Of a stretch of DNA of 64,000 bases, positions 8,279 to 17,697 are shown one piece after another. Each line of letters opens with the position of its first letter. The stretch's first letter is position 1. The position numbers and the translations under genes are program-made. The stretch covers positions 19,885-83,884 of the forward strand of contig DATABS010000035.1 of NCBI GenBank assembly GCA_036259475.1, given 5' to 3'. The DNA comes from ZC4RG17 sp036259475. GTDB taxonomy: Bacteria > Actinomycetota > Acidimicrobiia > Spongiisociales > ZC4RG35. The notes beneath the pieces were generated by a model, which saw only the letters and a program-made list of their open reading frames with translations, made no database searches and was not told the origin of the DNA.

Positions 8279-9866
8279 TCAGGGCTTCCTCTCTATCGAG
8301 TATCTCGTAGGCCGGAAGGGTGAGGAACTCGATGAAATCCGGAGAGAGCGCCACATCCTCGAAGAGCTGGCGAGCCTCGGGAAAACGGGCGGCCTCGAAT
8401 GCTTCTTCGCCGACCGCTTCGCGGATGTCGCTCATCACCTCTTCGACCGTGGCCTTCACGACGGCGGCAGTGATCGTGACCCCAGAATCCGTCAGAGCGC
8501 CGTGGCGAGCCCATTGCCAGATCTGACTGCGGGATATCTCGGCTGTCGCCGCGTCCTCCATCAGATTGTCGATTGCCGCCGCTCCGGTCCCGGTGAGCCA
8601 TGCGGCGAGGTAGCGGATGCCGACCGAGACGTTGGTGCGGATGCCTTCTTCGGTGATCGTTCCTTCGGGCACATGGGTGTCGAGCAAGTCTCCTTCGTCC
8701 ACTGAAACGTCTGAGCGCAGCGCTTCGATTTGGTGGGGCCGATCGCCGAGTACGGCGTCGAACTCCGCCCGAGCCACCGGCACCAGATCGGGATGAGCGA
8801 CCCAGGTGCCGTCGAAGCCCTGCTGCGACTCGCGTTGCTTGTCGGCGGCGACCTTTTCGAGCGCCGCTTCGGTGACATCCGGGTCCCGGCGGTTGGGTAT
8901 GAACGCCGCCATGCCTCCGATGGCGTGTGCCCCCCGCCGGTGGCATGTGGCAACCAGCAGGTCCGTGTAGGCCTGCATGAAGGGCGTGGTCATCGTCACT
9001 TGCGATCGGTCGGGGAGGATCTTGTCCGGTCGGCTGCGCAGCTTCTTGATGGTGGAGAAGATGTAGTCCCAGCGGCCCGCGTTGAGCCCGGCGGAGTGAT
9101 CTCGCAACTCGTAGAGGATCTCCTCCATCTCGAAGGCGGCGGTGAGCGTCTCGATGAGTACGGTCGCCCGGATGGTCCCCCGCGGGATACCCAACCGTCC
9201 CTGGGCGTAGACGAAGACGTCGTTCCAGAGGCGGGCCTCGAGATGGCTCTCCAGCTTGGGGAGGTAGAAGTAGGGAGCGGTGCCGTTCTCCAGGGCAACA
9301 CGCCCGCCCCAGTACATGTACAGCCCGAAGTCGAACAGTGACGCCGATGCCGGGCGGCCGTCGATGAGAAGATGGCGCTCTGGGAGGTGCCAGCCACGGG
9401 GGCGGACAACCAGCGTCGCCACTTCATCCGCCAGGCGATAGGACTTGTCCTCGGTCTCGAGGCTCAGTGAACGCCGATGTGCGTCCACGAGATTTCGCTG
9501 GCCCTCGAGCAAATTCTCCCATGTGGGAGACGTCGCGTCCTCGAAGTCGGCCATGAAGACCCTCGCTCCCGAGTTCAGCGCGTTGATCATCATCTTGCGA
9601 TCGACGGGGCCTGTGATCTCCACCCGGCGATCTCGCAAGTCGGCCGGCGCTTCGGCGACCTGCCATGGCTCGTCTCGCACCGATCGAGTCTCTGCCAGGA
9701 AGCCCGGCAGCAGGCCGACGTCGAACTCGTTCTGGCGCTCCTGGCGATATGAGAGGAGGAGGCGCCGACGATCGTCGAAGGCGCCATGCAAGTCCTCGAT
9801 GAACTCCAGGGCATCTGGGGTGAGCAGATCCCCACCGGGATCGCGATGAACAACTTGGCGACTCAT
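8271..9866 (-). CDS. aceB: Malate synthase A
   Basis: The 531-aa enzyme condenses glyoxylate with acetyl-CoA to malate, the second step of the glyoxylate shunt. The malate synthase A signature is clear: VFMADFEDATSPTWENLLEGQ, ATVLIETLTAAFEMEEILYELRDHSAGLNAGRWDYIFS, and the C-terminal GTGAAAIDNLMEDAATAEISRSQIWQW. It is upstream of aceA with an 8-nt overlap and divergent from the RamB-like gene, sharing a 101-bp control region. Confidence 0.97.
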   Translation of the reverse strand: MSRQVVHRDPGGDLLTPDALEFIEDLHGAFDDRRRLLLSYRQERQNEFDVGLLPGFLAETRSVRDEPWQVAEAPADLRDRRVEITGPVDRKMMINALNSGARVFMADFEDATSPTWENLLEGQRNLVDAHRRSLSLETEDKSYRLADEVATLVVRPRGWHLPERHLLIDGRPASASLFDFGLYMYWGGRVALENGTAPYFYLPKLESHLEARLWNDVFVYAQGRLGIPRGTIRATVLIETLTAAFEMEEILYELRDHSAGLNAGRWDYIFSTIKKLRSRPDKILPDRSQVTMTTPFMQAYTDLLVATCHRRGAHAIGGMAAFIPNRRDPDVTEAALEKVAADKQRESQQGFDGTWVAHPDLVPVARAEFDAVLGDRPHQIEALRSDVSVDEGDLLDTHVPEGTITEEGIRTNVSVGIRYLAAWLTGTGAAAIDNLMEDAATAEISRSQIWQWARHGALTDSGVTITAAVVKATVEEVMSDIREAVGEEAFEAARFPEARQLFEDVALSPDFIEFLTLPAYEILDREEALND

Positions 9867-9967
9867 ACCATCCTACTCGGGCTGTTAAGGATCCATTGTC
9901 TTACCTTTCCAGGGTAGAGCGCAAACCTCCTGGCGCGAAACTTCGCACGGAGTTAACATATTGCGCC
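9867..9967. promoter_or_regulatory. Divergent aceBA / ramB-like control region with candidate operator
   Basis: This 101-bp region separates aceB from the divergent regulator. It contains the palindrome GCGAA-AC-TTCGC (9935-9946), and AAACTTCGCACG there matches about 9 of 12 positions of the RamB consensus RAACTTTGCAAA that I recall from Corynebacterium. TAACAT (9954-9959) is a candidate -10 for the regulator, 8 nt before its ATG, with the palindrome in the spacer. This would allow autoregulation plus control of aceBA; it is inferred from sequence. Confidence 0.5.
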
Positions 9968-11392
9968 ATGGCGGATGCGCTGACTCTCGGAAGACGCCTG
10001 CGATTCCATCGCAAGCAGGCCGGCCTGACCCTCCAACAGTTGGGTGAATTGGTCGGTCGCCCGGCTCCCTATCTGTCGATGCTCGAGAACGGTCGTCGAC
10101 AGGCGAAACCGGATCAGGTCGAGGATCTGGCGTCCGCTCTCGGAATCGACACGGCCGACCTTCTCACGGCCGAGCCACCCACGCCCCGGGCCGCCCTCGA
10201 GATAGAGTTGGAGCGGCGCCAGGCCGAGCCTCGGTTTCGGGCGCTCGAACTTCCATACGTCCGGCCGTCATCCACCATGGCCGATGAGCTGCTTCAGCAC
10301 CTCGTGGGCCTCTACCGGGCATTGGGTGACGGAGCTGCCCTCGAGCGGACGGGCAGAAGCCGACTGAGGCGCGCCAACGCCGCCACCGCGGAATGGATTC
10401 GGAGCCACGACGGATACCTGTCCGACCTGGAGGCAGTTGCCTCGGGGGTCCTCTCCGCCGTCGGACACGAGGGCGAGGGTCCATTGTCCTCGAGGACCCT
10501 GCTCGACATCGCCGCCCACCTGGGCTACGAGATCCAGGCGGTGGACGACATGATCGCCGGAGTCCGCTCGATCACAGACAGACGCTCCGGACGTATCTAC
10601 ATCGCACAACGCAACGAATTGCGCACCCGCCAGGCCCGCAAAGCCGTCCTCCAGACTCTCGCCGGCCACCTCCTGGATCACGCCGAGCCAGACGACACCG
10701 AGGAGTTCCTGCGACAGAGGGTGGAAACCGCCTATCTGGCGTCGGCGATCCTGGTTCCCGAACAGCCGGTCGTCCGGCGTCTCCGGGCGGCGATGGATCA
10801 GCGGGACATCTCGATCGAGGACATCAAAGAGGTGTTCTATGTGTCCTACGAGATGGCGGCGTGGCGTTTCGTCAACCTGGCCACGGAGCATCTTGGGATG
10901 CGGAGCCATCTGATAGTCACCGGCGCGCCCGGAACGGTTGTCAAGGGCTATTCGAACGATGGGCTGCCGTTCGTGACCGACGCCCAGGGCGGAGTCGAGG
11001 CGCAACCCGTCTGCCGCCACTGGGGTGCGGTGGCAGTGTTCGGTTCCGAGGACAAGTTCGACGTGCACGCCCAGTACACGGACACCCCGGCGGGCACATA
11101 CTTCTGCGTGACCCACATGGAGCCGGACCGGCCGTACTCCGTGACCGTCGGTGTCCCCTTCGACTCGGCCCAATGGTTTCGGGATCGGAGCACCACTCGT
11201 CGAGAGGCTTCTTCCTGCCCGGACCCGTCCTGCTGTCGCCTCCCCACTCCCGACCAGGCAGCCGAGTGGGACGGTCAGATCGAGGTGTCGATGCGAGCCC
11301 AGGATCGACTATTGGGCCGCCTGGCTTCCGATCCGTATCCCGGCGAGCGCGACCGCCGCGTCTACGACCTGGTGGAGAGACACTCCGATTAG
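9968..11392 (+). CDS. RamB/MccR-type short-chain fatty acid transcriptional regulator (XRE family)
   Basis: The 474-aa protein begins with an XRE helix-turn-helix (LGRRLRFHRKQAGLTLQQLGELVGRPAPYLSMLENGRRQAKPDQ) and continues with a long C-terminal domain typical of ScfR regulators, including REEASSCPDPSCCRLP, a Cys-rich stretch near residue 410. ScfR proteins such as RamB control acetate, propionate and glyoxylate genes in response to acyl-CoA. Its divergent position beside aceB-aceA fits that role. The ATG at 9968 is preferred because family similarity starts there and a TAACAT -10 lies just upstream; an in-frame ATG at 9896 would add 24 unrelated residues. Confidence 0.88.
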   Translation: MADALTLGRRLRFHRKQAGLTLQQLGELVGRPAPYLSMLENGRRQAKPDQVEDLASALGIDTADLLTAEPPTPRAALEIELERRQAEPRFRALELPYVRPSSTMADELLQHLVGLYRALGDGAALERTGRSRLRRANAATAEWIRSHDGYLSDLEAVASGVLSAVGHEGEGPLSSRTLLDIAAHLGYEIQAVDDMIAGVRSITDRRSGRIYIAQRNELRTRQARKAVLQTLAGHLLDHAEPDDTEEFLRQRVETAYLASAILVPEQPVVRRLRAAMDQRDISIEDIKEVFYVSYEMAAWRFVNLATEHLGMRSHLIVTGAPGTVVKGYSNDGLPFVTDAQGGVEAQPVCRHWGAVAVFGSEDKFDVHAQYTDTPAGTYFCVTHMEPDRPYSVTVGVPFDSAQWFRDRSTTRREASSCPDPSCCRLPTPDQAAEWDGQIEVSMRAQDRLLGRLASDPYPGERDRRVYDLVERHSD

Positions 11393-11450
11393 CCGGCGAC
11401 GGAAGACGGCGAGGGGGGCCGAGTCTCCGCTCCCCACGCTCGATGGTCGG

Positions 11451-11478
11451 CCGACTTCCGACTTCCGACTTCCGACTC
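11451..11478. repeat. Heptanucleotide tandem repeat (CCGACTT)3 plus CCGACTC
   Basis: Four heptamers in a row lie between the regulator stop and the E2 stop codon. The same heptamer occurs three times in tandem at 60464-60484, also intergenic. Function unknown. Confidence 0.9.
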
Positions 11479-11483
11479 GACCC

Positions 11484-12824
11484 TCAGTCGGCCAGGAAGA
11501 GCGCCGGCTCTTCCAGGTTCTCGATCAGCTCAGCCATGAACCGCCGTCCCAGGCCACCATCGATCACCCGGTGGTCGTAGGACAGCGATAGGGGCATCAC
11601 GGGAGCGACCTCGACTCGGCTATCTCTCGCCAGCGGCTTGTCGCTTGCCCTCCCGACCGAGAGGATGGCCACGGTGCCTGGAGGGACGATCGGAGTTCCG
11701 AACCCACCACCCAGCGCCCCGATGTTGGAGACGGTGAAGGTCTGTCCCGTGAGGTCCTCGGGTGGGAGCTTGCGATCCTTGGCCGCCTGGCCCAGGCGAG
11801 CCACGTCGTCCGCCAGGGCGAGCACCGAACGGCGGTCGGCGTTGCGGATGACTGCCACCAGCAGACCATCGGGCGTGTCGACGGCGATTCCGATGTCGTG
11901 GCGTCCGTGCACGACGAGCTCGTCGCCCTCCAGCGTCGCATTGAACTCAGGAAATCTGGTGAGTACCGGGCTGACGGCCTTGATCATCAAGGCCTCCAGC
12001 GGGATCTTGCGTTCGTGACGCCGGGCGAGAGCCGCCCGGAAGGCCATGAGCCGGGTGGCGTCGACCTCGTCGAACGTGGTGACGTGGGGGATCTTGGCCC
12101 ACGACTCCGACATGTTGGCGGCGATCGTCCGTCGCAGCCGGCTCAACGGTCGACGCTCGGAGGCGGGACGGGCCCCGGCCGGCACGGTCGTCTGCGCACC
12201 ATCGGGCATCGTGGGAACGGGTGGCAGGGTGGGCGGTGGCGGAGGTTCGACCGGCTCGCCGGCCTCCGTCTCGGCGGCGGCCAGCACGTCGTCGCGGGTG
12301 ATCCGCCCCTCCGGGCCGCTGCCGGTGACGGAGCCGAGATCGACCCCCAGGTCCTTGGCGAGCTTGCGCACGAGTGGAAGGGTCTTGACCGAGGTGATGG
12401 CCTCTACCAACTGCTCCGATCGCGATGGCAGCTCTTCGGCATCCTCGGACAGCGAGCCGACGATGGGCGCCGCCTCCTGCCGGGACTCGGCGAACTCCTC
12501 TTCGGGTGCGTCGGCCGGTTCTTCCGCCGGCTGGTCCATGGTTTCGGCTGCCGGGGCGCCGGCGTCATCGGGCGGCCAGACCTCGCCCTCTTGGCCCACC
12601 ACGACGAGTACCTGGCCGACCTCGACCACCTCGCCCTCCTCGGCTCCATGGTGCAGCACCACTCCGGCGTAAGGCGAAGGGATCTCCACTACTGCCTTGT
12701 CCGTCTCCACCTCCACGACGGTTTGGTCGGCGTCGACGGTGCCACCGACCGGGACCGCCCATCGGACGACCTCGGCTTCCGTCAAGCCCTCGCCTATGTC
12801 CGGCAGGCGGAACTCTTTGGCCAT
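11484..12824 (-). CDS. Dihydrolipoamide acyltransferase E2 of a 2-oxo acid dehydrogenase complex
   Basis: The 446-aa E2 core protein transfers acyl groups from E1 to CoA. Order: lipoyl domain (residues 1-80, lipoyl-lysine in EVETDKAVVEIPSP, about K43), an acidic/Pro-rich linker, a peripheral subunit-binding domain (LVRKLAKDLGVDLGSVTGSGPEGRI, about 146-170), then the catalytic domain ending in SYDHRVIDGGLGRRFM with the active His and Asp. The ATG at 12824 overlaps the E1 beta stop (TGATG). With E1 alpha and beta this is a branched-chain or pyruvate dehydrogenase; the separate alpha/beta E1 and single lipoyl domain favour branched-chain 2-oxo acids. No E3 is in the window. Confidence 0.92.
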   Translation of the reverse strand: MAKEFRLPDIGEGLTEAEVVRWAVPVGGTVDADQTVVEVETDKAVVEIPSPYAGVVLHHGAEEGEVVEVGQVLVVVGQEGEVWPPDDAGAPAAETMDQPAEEPADAPEEEFAESRQEAAPIVGSLSEDAEELPSRSEQLVEAITSVKTLPLVRKLAKDLGVDLGSVTGSGPEGRITRDDVLAAAETEAGEPVEPPPPPTLPPVPTMPDGAQTTVPAGARPASERRPLSRLRRTIAANMSESWAKIPHVTTFDEVDATRLMAFRAALARRHERKIPLEALMIKAVSPVLTRFPEFNATLEGDELVVHGRHDIGIAVDTPDGLLVAVIRNADRRSVLALADDVARLGQAAKDRKLPPEDLTGQTFTVSNIGALGGGFGTPIVPPGTVAILSVGRASDKPLARDSRVEVAPVMPLSLSYDHRVIDGGLGRRFMAELIENLEEPALFLAD

Positions 12825-13801
12825 CAGGACTCCAGTGTCTGGCGGGCAGCGGCCAGGATACGTTCGGTGCCGGGGAGGTACTGTGACTCGGAGCGCTTGA
12901 GGGGGAAGACACTGTCCCAACCAGTGACCCGACGGACCGGCGCCCGCAACGAGTAGAGGCAACGCTCGGCGACCGTGGCGGCGACCTCGGCCCCGAACCC
13001 GACGGTGCGGGGCGCCTCGTGGACGATGACCACCCGACCGGTCTTGTCCACCGAGCGCACCACAGAGTCGGCATCGAAGGGCACCAGGCTACGGAGATCG
13101 ACGACCTCGACCGAGACTCCGTCGCTTTCGAGTGTGTCGGCCGCGGCCCGGACCTCCGTGATCATCGCGCCCCAGGTGACCAGCGTGAGATCGCGCCCCG
13201 CTCGTTCCAGGCGGGCGGGGCCGATCGGCACTTCGTACCAGCCTTCGGGGACCTCCTCCTTGACAGAGCGGTAGAGCCGGATGGGCTCACAGAAGACGAC
13301 AGGGTCGGGATCGGCGATCGCCGCCAGGAGCAGTCCTTTGGCGTCGTAGGGAGTGGAGGGGACTACCACCTTGATTCCCGGCGTGTGGGCGTAGATCGCC
13401 TCGGCCGACTCGGAGTGGTGTTCGGCCGCGCCGATGCCTCCTCCATAGGGGATGCGGATCACCATCGGCGCGCTGAAACGGTGTTGGGACCGGTTGCGAA
13501 TTCTTCCGACGTGGCTGATCACCTGATCGAAGGCGGGATAGGAAAAGCCCATGAACTGCAACTCGGTGACGGGTCGCATCCCGCCGACTGCCAGTCCGAA
13601 TCCCACGCCGACGATCGCCGACTCCGCCACGGGAGTGTCGACCACCCGCTCGGCGCCGTGCTTCTCGAGTAGTCCGTCGGTGATGCGGAACACGCCTCCC
13701 GTACGGCCGACGTCCTCGCCGAGGAGCATGACGGTGGAATCCTTCCCCATTGCGACGTCGAGGGCGTCGTTCAAGGCACGGGCCATGGTCAGAACGGTCA
13801 C
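12824..13801 (-). CDS. 2-oxo acid dehydrogenase E1 component, beta subunit
   Basis: The 325-aa beta subunit of thiamine-diphosphate-dependent E1 shows the transketolase pyrimidine-domain pattern: LGEDVGRTGGVFRITDGL, VVDTPVAESAIVGVGFGLAVGGMRPVTELQFMGF, IRIPYGGGIGAAEHHSES and a C-terminal transketolase domain (VIVHEAPRTVGFGAEVAA). It pairs with the alpha subunit upstream (4-nt overlap) and with E2 downstream (1-nt overlap), so the three form one operon and presumably one complex. Confidence 0.93.
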   Translation of the reverse strand: MTVLTMARALNDALDVAMGKDSTVMLLGEDVGRTGGVFRITDGLLEKHGAERVVDTPVAESAIVGVGFGLAVGGMRPVTELQFMGFSYPAFDQVISHVGRIRNRSQHRFSAPMVIRIPYGGGIGAAEHHSESAEAIYAHTPGIKVVVPSTPYDAKGLLLAAIADPDPVVFCEPIRLYRSVKEEVPEGWYEVPIGPARLERAGRDLTLVTWGAMITEVRAAADTLESDGVSVEVVDLRSLVPFDADSVVRSVDKTGRVVIVHEAPRTVGFGAEVAATVAERCLYSLRAPVRRVTGWDSVFPLKRSESQYLPGTERILAAARQTLES

Positions 13802-14826
13802 CGCAGACTCTCCACCAACTCGGCCCGCTGCCGTTCGAGATGGGGAGGCAGATTATCGAACATCGAGTCGAGGATCTCGCCGGGACCCAGCGGCGGCATT
13901 CCCTCGGCCAGTTCGACCGCCCGCTCGATCTCGCTGGTCGCTTCAGACTCGATGGCCGCTTGCCACTCCTCGTCCCAGGCGTCCCGCTCGGAAAGGTAGA
14001 TCCTCAGGCGTTCCAGAGGGTCGCGTCGCAGCCATTCGGCGTTCTCGGCGTCCTGGCGGTAGCGGGTCGGGTCGTCGCTCGTCGTATGCGGCCCGAGGCG
14101 GTAGGTCACGGCCTCCACGAGAGTGGGGCCGCCCCCCGTTCGGGCCCGGTCGGCCGCCTCCCTCACCGTCTCGTACACCGAGAAGAGATCGTTGCCGTCG
14201 ACCTGGACGCCGGGCATGCCGTAGCCGATGGCCTTCTCGGCGATCGTCTCCGAGCGGGTCTGACGGTCCCTGGGGAGGGAGATGGCGTAGCCGTTGTTCT
14301 GGCACAGGAACACACAGCCGATGTCATACACCGCCGCGAAGTTCATCGCTTCGTGAAAGTCGCCCTCCGAAGTGGCCCCATCACCGAAGGAGGTGAGGGC
14401 GATACGGCCGCTTTCCGCCAGCTTCTCGGCCCAGGCCAGGCCGACGGCGTGCACCATGTGACCGCCGACCGTGATCGACGGCGGCATGACCGGGACGTGC
14501 TCGGGTGGGGAGCCGCCCCGTTCGTCGCCGGTTCGTCCGGCGAAGAGCAATTCCCACGGATAGCCCTGGGCCCACATCAGCGCCGCGTCTCGGTAGGTGG
14601 CCACGACCCAGTCGTTGGGCTCCAACGCGGCAGCCGCTCCGATCTGGGCGGCCTCCTGACCCTCAAAAGGGGCGTAGGTCGCCAGCCTTCCTTGTCTCTG
14701 GAGGGCCATGCCCTTGCGGTCGTAGGTGCGGGCGAACACCATGGCCCGGTAGAGACGCCGGGTGAGTTGGAGGTCGAACGGCGGGCTGCCCTCCAACCCT
14801 CCGCTGGGGGTCAGCCGCTGACGCAC
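13798..14826 (-). CDS. 2-oxo acid dehydrogenase E1 component, alpha subunit
   Basis: The 342-aa alpha subunit carries the thiamine diphosphate motif SFGDGATSEGDFHEAMNFAAVYDIGCVFLCQNNGYAIS (GDG...NN), with the preceding GHMVHAVGLAWAEK and YRLGPHTTSDDPTRYR of the phosphorylation-loop region. It decarboxylates the 2-oxo acid. It starts at a GTG preceded by GAGG at 7-nt spacing. It is the first gene of the E1alpha-E1beta-E2 operon. Confidence 0.92.
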   Translation of the reverse strand: MRQRLTPSGGLEGSPPFDLQLTRRLYRAMVFARTYDRKGMALQRQGRLATYAPFEGQEAAQIGAAAALEPNDWVVATYRDAALMWAQGYPWELLFAGRTGDERGGSPPEHVPVMPPSITVGGHMVHAVGLAWAEKLAESGRIALTSFGDGATSEGDFHEAMNFAAVYDIGCVFLCQNNGYAISLPRDRQTRSETIAEKAIGYGMPGVQVDGNDLFSVYETVREAADRARTGGGPTLVEAVTYRLGPHTTSDDPTRYRQDAENAEWLRRDPLERLRIYLSERDAWDEEWQAAIESEATSEIERAVELAEGMPPLGPGEILDSMFDNLPPHLERQRAELVESLR

Positions 14827-14881
14827 GTCATCACCTCGGTATCACTTTCGCTCGCCACCCGTTGCCCCGAGAGTAGACCGA

Positions 14882-17158
14882 TCAGGCTTCCACGGTTTCG
14901 CCTGCCAACAGCTCCTCGAGCTCAGTTTCGGTCATCAGAACGTCACGTGCCTTGGAGCCGTGGGAGGGGCCCACGATCCCCCGGTTCTCGAGGATGTCCA
15001 TGATCCTGCCCGCCCTGGCGAATCCCACCCGCAGCTTGCGTTGGAGCATGGACGTGGAGCCGAGCTGAGAGCGAACGATCTCTTCCATCGCCCGCCGGAT
15101 CAACTCCTCGTCCTCGTCCTCTTCTTCCGCCGCCTTGGCGGCGGCGGCCTCGGCGACGGCTTGCAGGACTTCTTTTTCCCGGTATTCCGCCTCACGCTGC
15201 GTCTTGACCCACTCGACCACCGCGTGAACCTCTTCCTCCGACACCCAGGCGCCCTGGATGCGTTGTGGACGAGGCTCCTTGGCGGTGATCACCAGCATGT
15301 CTCCCATGCCGACCAGCTTCTCCGCTCCGGCCCCGTCGATGATGACCCGACTGTCGGTCTGAGACGCAACCGAGAACGCCAGGCGGGAAGGGACGTTTGC
15401 CTTGATCACGCCGGTGATGACGTCGACGGAAGGGCGCTGTGTGGCGATGACGAGGTGGATGCCTACCGCCCGGGCCATCTGGGCGATGCGCACGATGGCC
15501 TCCTCCACCTCCCGGCCGGCCACCATCATCAGATCGTTGAGCTCGTCGACGATCACCACCACATAGGGGAAGCGGTCGAATCCCTCGGGGTCGAGCTTGC
15601 CGGCGTCGAGCTTCTGGCGGTAGCCGATGATGTCCCGGACCTTGGCGTCGGCCAGCAGGTCGTAGCGACGGTCCATCTCGGCCACCGCCCACTTCAGGGC
15701 GTCCGCCGCCTTCTTGGGGTTGGTGATGACCCGGGTGAGCAGGTGGGGCACGCCGTTGTACTGGCCGAGTTCGACCCGCTTCGGGTCGACCATGATCACT
15801 CGCACATCGTCAGGAGTGGTGCGCATGAGCAGGGACGTGACGATCGAGTTGATGCACGAGGACTTACCAGCCCCTGTTGCCCCGGCGATGAGGACGTGAG
15901 GCAGCTCGGAGAGATTGAGCATCTTTCCCCGTCCCGAGATGTCCATGCCGAGGCCGATGGCGAGGGGATGGGGCTCACGGGCCGCTTCGTCCGAGCGGAG
16001 GATGTCGCCCAGTGTCACCATCCGCCGGCTCCGGTTCGGCACCTCGACCCCGATCGCCGACTTGCCGGGTATCGGCACCAGCAGCCGCACATCCGGGGTG
16101 GCGAGGGCGTAGGCGATGTCATGCGACAGGTTCGACACCTTGTTCACCTTGACGCCGGGCGCCAGTTCGATCTCGAAGCGCGTAACGGTGGGTCCTGGCA
16201 CGATCTTGGTCAGAGTTGCCTCGACCCCATGCTGGTGGAGGGTTTCCTCGAGCTCTCGGGCGGTCTCTTCCAGCAGGCGCTTGTTGTGGTCGACCCCGCC
16301 GCCGATGCCGAGGAGATCGATGGGAGGCAGTCTGTAACCCGAGGGGGTGTCGGCTCCCTTCATCACCGGAGTGGACAGCTTTTTCTTGGGCTTTTCCTCC
16401 GTCGGGGGCGGCTCGACCTCGGCGGTCCGGAGCGGTGGAGCCGCCTCGACGACGGTCGGTGCGGGACGGCGACGGGCGGCGTGGCGGCCACTGGCAGGAG
16501 ACTCCGTCGGGCCTCGACGGATGTCGGAGATGAATCGACGCAACTGTCGCATCAGATCTCCTAGGCCGCTCACGAATTCGGAGACCGATGTGCGGGTCAT
16601 CACGAGTACCCCCATCCCAACCACCGCGGCGAGCACGACGAACGCTCCCCAGATGCCGAGGATGCGCCGCAGCGGAAAGGCGATCAACGCCCCGGCCACT
16701 CCCCCGCGCTGTTCGACCAGCGAGAGGTCGTCGGCGAGGGAAACGGTTCCGGTGAGGAGATGGAACAAGGCCACGGTGCCGATGAAGGCGGTGATCGAGC
16801 CGCTGACCAGGCGGCCGGCGCCCTCCCTGGGCTTGCCGCTGATCAGGGCCCAACCCACACCGACGAGGGCGGCGGGTACGACGAAGCGCCAGACGCCGAA
16901 AAGGAGGCGCGAGCCAGCTTCGAGGCCCCGGCCTACCGGCCCGGCCTGGCCGGTGAAGCCGAGGACGACCAGGATGGCGAAGACGATGAGGACGACCCCC
17001 CACACGTCGTCGGCCTGGCGTCCGAGGACGGATCGCAGGCCGTCACGGAGCGCCGCCAGCGAGGGGGTCCGCGATCGTCTGCGCAATGCAGTCTTTTTCT
17101 TGGGTGCCACCCGTTTCCGCCCGTTTGCCCCCCGGCGGGTGGTTGTCCGGGATGGCAT
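14882..17158 (-). CDS. ftsK: FtsK/SpoIIIE family DNA translocase
   Basis: The 758-aa protein pumps DNA across the closing septum. The N-terminal 190 residues hold four hydrophobic segments (about 52-70, 90-107, 119-137, 165-187) after a basic start. A variable linker follows, then the motor domain: Walker A IAGATGAGKSS near residue 425-434, Walker B VVVIVDELNDLMMVAGREVEE, and the ATQRPSVDVITGVIKANVPSRLAF stretch. The C-terminal gamma domain (MLQRKLRVGFARAGRIMDILENRGIVG) reads orienting sequences. Length is normal for actinobacteria. Confidence 0.95.
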   Translation of the reverse strand: MPSRTTTRRGANGRKRVAPKKKTALRRRSRTPSLAALRDGLRSVLGRQADDVWGVVLIVFAILVVLGFTGQAGPVGRGLEAGSRLLFGVWRFVVPAALVGVGWALISGKPREGAGRLVSGSITAFIGTVALFHLLTGTVSLADDLSLVEQRGGVAGALIAFPLRRILGIWGAFVVLAAVVGMGVLVMTRTSVSEFVSGLGDLMRQLRRFISDIRRGPTESPASGRHAARRRPAPTVVEAAPPLRTAEVEPPPTEEKPKKKLSTPVMKGADTPSGYRLPPIDLLGIGGGVDHNKRLLEETARELEETLHQHGVEATLTKIVPGPTVTRFEIELAPGVKVNKVSNLSHDIAYALATPDVRLLVPIPGKSAIGVEVPNRSRRMVTLGDILRSDEAAREPHPLAIGLGMDISGRGKMLNLSELPHVLIAGATGAGKSSCINSIVTSLLMRTTPDDVRVIMVDPKRVELGQYNGVPHLLTRVITNPKKAADALKWAVAEMDRRYDLLADAKVRDIIGYRQKLDAGKLDPEGFDRFPYVVVIVDELNDLMMVAGREVEEAIVRIAQMARAVGIHLVIATQRPSVDVITGVIKANVPSRLAFSVASQTDSRVIIDGAGAEKLVGMGDMLVITAKEPRPQRIQGAWVSEEEVHAVVEWVKTQREAEYREKEVLQAVAEAAAAKAAEEEDEDEELIRRAMEEIVRSQLGSTSMLQRKLRVGFARAGRIMDILENRGIVGPSHGSKARDVLMTETELEELLAGETVEA

Positions 17159-17210
17159 GGAGGACGCACGTTAGTGCGGGGTGGTCACTCCGCCAATGAC
17201 CGCCGAGCCG

Positions 17211-17624
17211 TCACATGGCCGACCGGATCGTCCTCTGGGCGACGTCGCGGATCCCCAGGCCGACGAGGATGAAGATGAGCCCCATGGCGATGGCCATGGC
17301 TGCCACACCGAAGGCGACGACCGAGGTGAACAACGACGCCTGGAGGAAAGACGAGTTCATCGCCACTTCACGCAGCGGATCCTCGCGATCGAGCTCGGCG
17401 TAGGTGAGACCGCCGGTCGATTCCAGCGTGTGCTTTTGGATCACCTGGGCCTGGCAATACGCCGTGAACGGATCGACCACCTGGCGGCCGGGGAGACAGG
17501 CGTCCTCCGGTGTCACGATGTCCTGATCGGCCAGCGTGTCGCTGACTACGAACCACGTGGCGCCTCCGCCTCCGACCAACAAGATCCCCAAGATGATGGC
17601 GCCTATCGAGGCTGCCTTTCTCAT
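17211..17624 (-). CDS. Small membrane protein of the actinobacterial family often misnamed LigA dioxygenase
   Basis: The 137-aa protein has an N-terminal membrane segment (about 6-28) and a C-terminal one (about 97-122), with an extracytoplasmic loop containing DPFTAYCQAQVIQKHTLESTGGLTYAELDREDP. I recognise this pattern from a common actinobacterial family frequently mislabelled as aromatic ring-opening dioxygenase LigA; nothing here resembles a dioxygenase. Two loop cysteines could form a disulfide. It lies downstream of rnj, separated by a repeat-bearing spacer, and upstream of ftsK. Function unknown. Confidence 0.8.
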   Translation of the reverse strand: MRKAASIGAIILGILLVGGGGATWFVVSDTLADQDIVTPEDACLPGRQVVDPFTAYCQAQVIQKHTLESTGGLTYAELDREDPLREVAMNSSFLQASLFTSVVAFGVAAMAIAMGLIFILVGLGIRDVAQRTIRSAM

Positions 17625-17697
17625 GCCGGTCCTTCCCTAGAGAGCTTCGACGTAACCGTATCCGGCGGCGGTGCCTGTGGGTTCCGCGGGGTGAACC

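Noticed and set aside
12825..12962. Longer start for the E2 gene.
   Set aside because: The extra 46 residues lie inside the E1 beta gene in another frame, and the lipoyl domain begins at the ATG at 12824.
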